The notes below the pieces were generated by a model. That model made no database searches. It was not told where the DNA came from and was given only the letters and a program-made list of their open reading frames with translations. Positions 4,110-5,504 of a stretch of DNA of 5,504 bases are shown piece by piece (the first letter of the stretch is position 1; each line of letters opens with the position of its first letter). The stretch covers positions 10,715 through 16,218 of the forward strand of contig DUEF01000016.1 of assembly GCA_011176555.1 (NCBI GenBank), in the 5' to 3' direction. The stretch comes from Caldilineae bacterium (GTDB lineage: Bacteria; Chloroflexota; Anaerolineae; J102). The position numbers and the translations under genes were made by a program.

Positions 4110-5504
4110 TCAAGAGCCCCAGTCGGCCACGCGCTCCCGAGCAAAGTCATATTGGAAGTCGATATTGGCCAATGCTTGAGGCGCAAAGGGTCGGGGATTC
4201 GCACCATCACGATTCATGATCCATAACTCCCATTTGCCTCTACGGTTGGTCAGGAACAAAATAGAGCGGCCGTCTGGGCTGATCGTGGGGGAGACGTTGT
4301 GGATGGGGGCATCGCGTATGCCAGGGGGGGCCGTCAAAGCGATCGGTTCGCTGCCGTCGGCTCGGTATCGCCAGATATCCCAGTGATCGCCGGAGCGACG
4401 ACTGGTGTAGATAAACTGGCCGTCCGGACTATAAACGCCCGGGCTGAGTTCGGTCGATTGGATTCGTTGGGTCGGGGGAGTGTCTCCTACCGCGCTAGTG
4501 GTGGCGAGGCCATCTCGATTTGAGAAAAGGATCTCTTGATTGACCGGGTGATAGTGCGGAGCATATGCGCTACGCGACTCTGGAAGATCTCGTACAGAAC
4601 CATCTCCCAGATCATAGCTGAGCAGGCCGTTGGTAGCTACTGTGATAAGCGCAAAATCATCGATACAGTAGGTGCCAAAGGGATAGGTCCAGCAGTCGTT
4701 CCCTTCCCACGCTTCCCGGATTCGTTCATCTGTGTAACAGCCAATCGGCGTTTGACGACATTGGTGACTGTCAATATTTCGCTCAAAGACAATGCGCCGT
4801 CCGTCAGGCGACCAAGTGGGCGAACGCGGGCGATTCGTTCCGAACAGGTGTCTCTCACCGCTGCCATCCACGTTGATCACCCATAATCCTTGCTGATTGC
4901 CGAAACGGGTAAAGGCGACTTGTTTGCCGTCCGGACTCAAGGCTGGGTCGAAGCCGTGGGTCAGGCGCCGCAAGCCGGAGCCATCGGCGTTGATGATGTA
5001 AATGTCTCCTCCGTTTCGGGTCTGGAACACGATCTTGCCACGCGCTGTGGTCGGGCGAGGCACAGCCGTCGTGGCCTCGCCGGTCACGGGGAGGGATTCG
5101 ATATCGATGGTGGGGTCCAGCCAGCGGGCCGCGACCCAGCCATTTTCGTCGTACGCCAATTGCACTTGTAGCCATGCACTATTCTCACTGCGTCCGAGCA
5201 GTTGGATTTGGTCCCCGCGGCTGAGTGTCGACACGATCTGCTGATCGACGCCTGGCCCGGCGCGCACATTGAGCCGATTGGCCGTGACCGTCGCCGCGCC
5301 CAGCCCGGATGGCGTTGTCTCGCCAGCCTCCGCCGGTGTAGCGCTTGCGGATAGATTTTCCAGATCGGCGAATATGGCCAGGTCAGCTACGCGCATCCAT
5401 CCTGTCAGCGCCTCAGCATCCGGATCTGATTGATACTGCACCTGCAACCAGGAGCTGTTGGGGCTTTGGCTGAGGATGCCCAGCCGGGCTCCGGCCGGGA
5501 TGCG
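4110..5504 (-). CDS. SH3b-domain and TolB-like beta-propeller protein, N-terminus beyond window
   Basis: The minus-strand frame is open from the right edge to the TGA at 4112-4110, giving 464 residues. The first visible ones, RIPAGARLGILSQSPNSSWL, are already inside a bacterial SH3 (SH3b) domain, so the start lies outside. Residues 1-40 complete that domain. A Ser/Thr/Ala/Pro-rich linker follows, then a second SH3b at about 77-130 (NRLNVRAGPG..., ENGWVAARWL), another linker, and a beta-propeller from about 156 to the end. The propeller has PD40/TolB-type repeats: LSPDGKQVAF, WSPDGRRIVF, HPVNQEILF, YSPDGQFIY and ISPDGRSILF, with DGSG-type turns such as INADGSGLRRLT. An insertion in the third blade holds four cysteines (about 249, 256, 271, 280), suggesting disulfides and an extracytoplasmic location. 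SH3b domains usually bind cell-wall peptides, and TolB-like propellers bind proteins or ligands. It is likely secreted or lipid-anchored, but the N-terminal signal is not visible. It is directly upstream of the hydrolase gene. Confidence 0.85.
   Translation of the reverse strand, partial: RIPAGARLGILSQSPNSSWLQVQYQSDPDAEALTGWMRVADLAIFADLENLSASATPAEAGETTPSGLGAATVTANRLNVRAGPGVDQQIVSTLSRGDQIQLLGRSENSAWLQVQLAYDENGWVAARWLDPTIDIESLPVTGEATTAVPRPTTARGKIVFQTRNGGDIYIINADGSGLRRLTHGFDPALSPDGKQVAFTRFGNQQGLWVINVDGSGERHLFGTNRPRSPTWSPDGRRIVFERNIDSHQCRQTPIGCYTDERIREAWEGNDCWTYPFGTYCIDDFALITVATNGLLSYDLGDGSVRDLPESRSAYAPHYHPVNQEILFSNRDGLATTSAVGDTPPTQRIQSTELSPGVYSPDGQFIYTSRRSGDHWDIWRYRADGSEPIALTAPPGIRDAPIHNVSPTISPDGRSILFLTNRRGKWELWIMNRDGANPRPFAPQALANIDFQYDFARERVADWGS

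Noticed and set aside
4324..4330. Run of seven G residues within the propeller gene as a phase-variation or frameshift site
   Set aside because: The reading frame and propeller repeats continue correctly on both sides, and a seven-base run is not unusual at this GC content.
5445..5447. TTG as the start of the SH3b-propeller protein
   Set aside because: The same frame is open for a further 19 codons to the window edge and those residues continue the SH3b domain, so this TTG is an internal leucine codon.

Overview
The window looks like ordinary chromosomal DNA from a moderately high-GC bacterium. The protein styles suggest Chloroflexota or a relative: an extracellular SH3b plus TolB-like propeller protein, an amidinotransferase-fold hydrolase with the motif set I associate with that phylum, and several genes without a clear Shine-Dalgarno. 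This is an inference from recalled family resemblance, not a database result. There is no RNA gene, CRISPR array, insertion sequence or phage gene. Coding density is high and no gap between genes exceeds 155 bases.

Layout. Bases 1-369 (minus) are the N-terminal part of an OsmC-family thiol peroxidase, cut by the left edge. It is divergent from a complete PLP enzyme of the cystathionine beta-lyase (MetC) type at 510-1703 (plus); the 140-bp gap holds a good promoter for the OsmC gene. The lyase converges, with a 22-bp gap, on 1726-2400 (minus), a protein with the KDPG/KHG aldolase fold whose Schiff-base lysine and catalytic glutamate appear to be replaced. A 154-bp divergent intergenic region (2401-2554) holds overlapping divergent promoters on a shared GTATAC core and a perfect 15-bp palindrome. 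It precedes a four-helix membrane protein of unknown function (2555-3082, plus), which has a textbook ribosome binding site. Between that gene and the convergent gene at 3144-4100 lies a hairpin element that looks like both an intrinsic terminator and a dispersed palindromic repeat.

Bases 3144-4100 (minus) encode a DDAH/arginine-deiminase-superfamily hydrolase with an intact Glu-His-Cys triad. It lies 9 bp downstream of 4110-5504 (minus), the C-terminal part of a protein with two SH3b domains and a beta-propeller, so the two probably form an operon. Its true start lies beyond the right edge.

Functional reading. The OsmC/MetC pair fits sulfur amino acid and thiol-redox metabolism. The hydrolase points to guanidino-compound (arginine or methylarginine) turnover. 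The aldolase-fold protein and the membrane protein are the two genes whose role is really open. I found no convincing new multi-gene system; the degenerate aldolase and its divergent regulatory region are the best leads.
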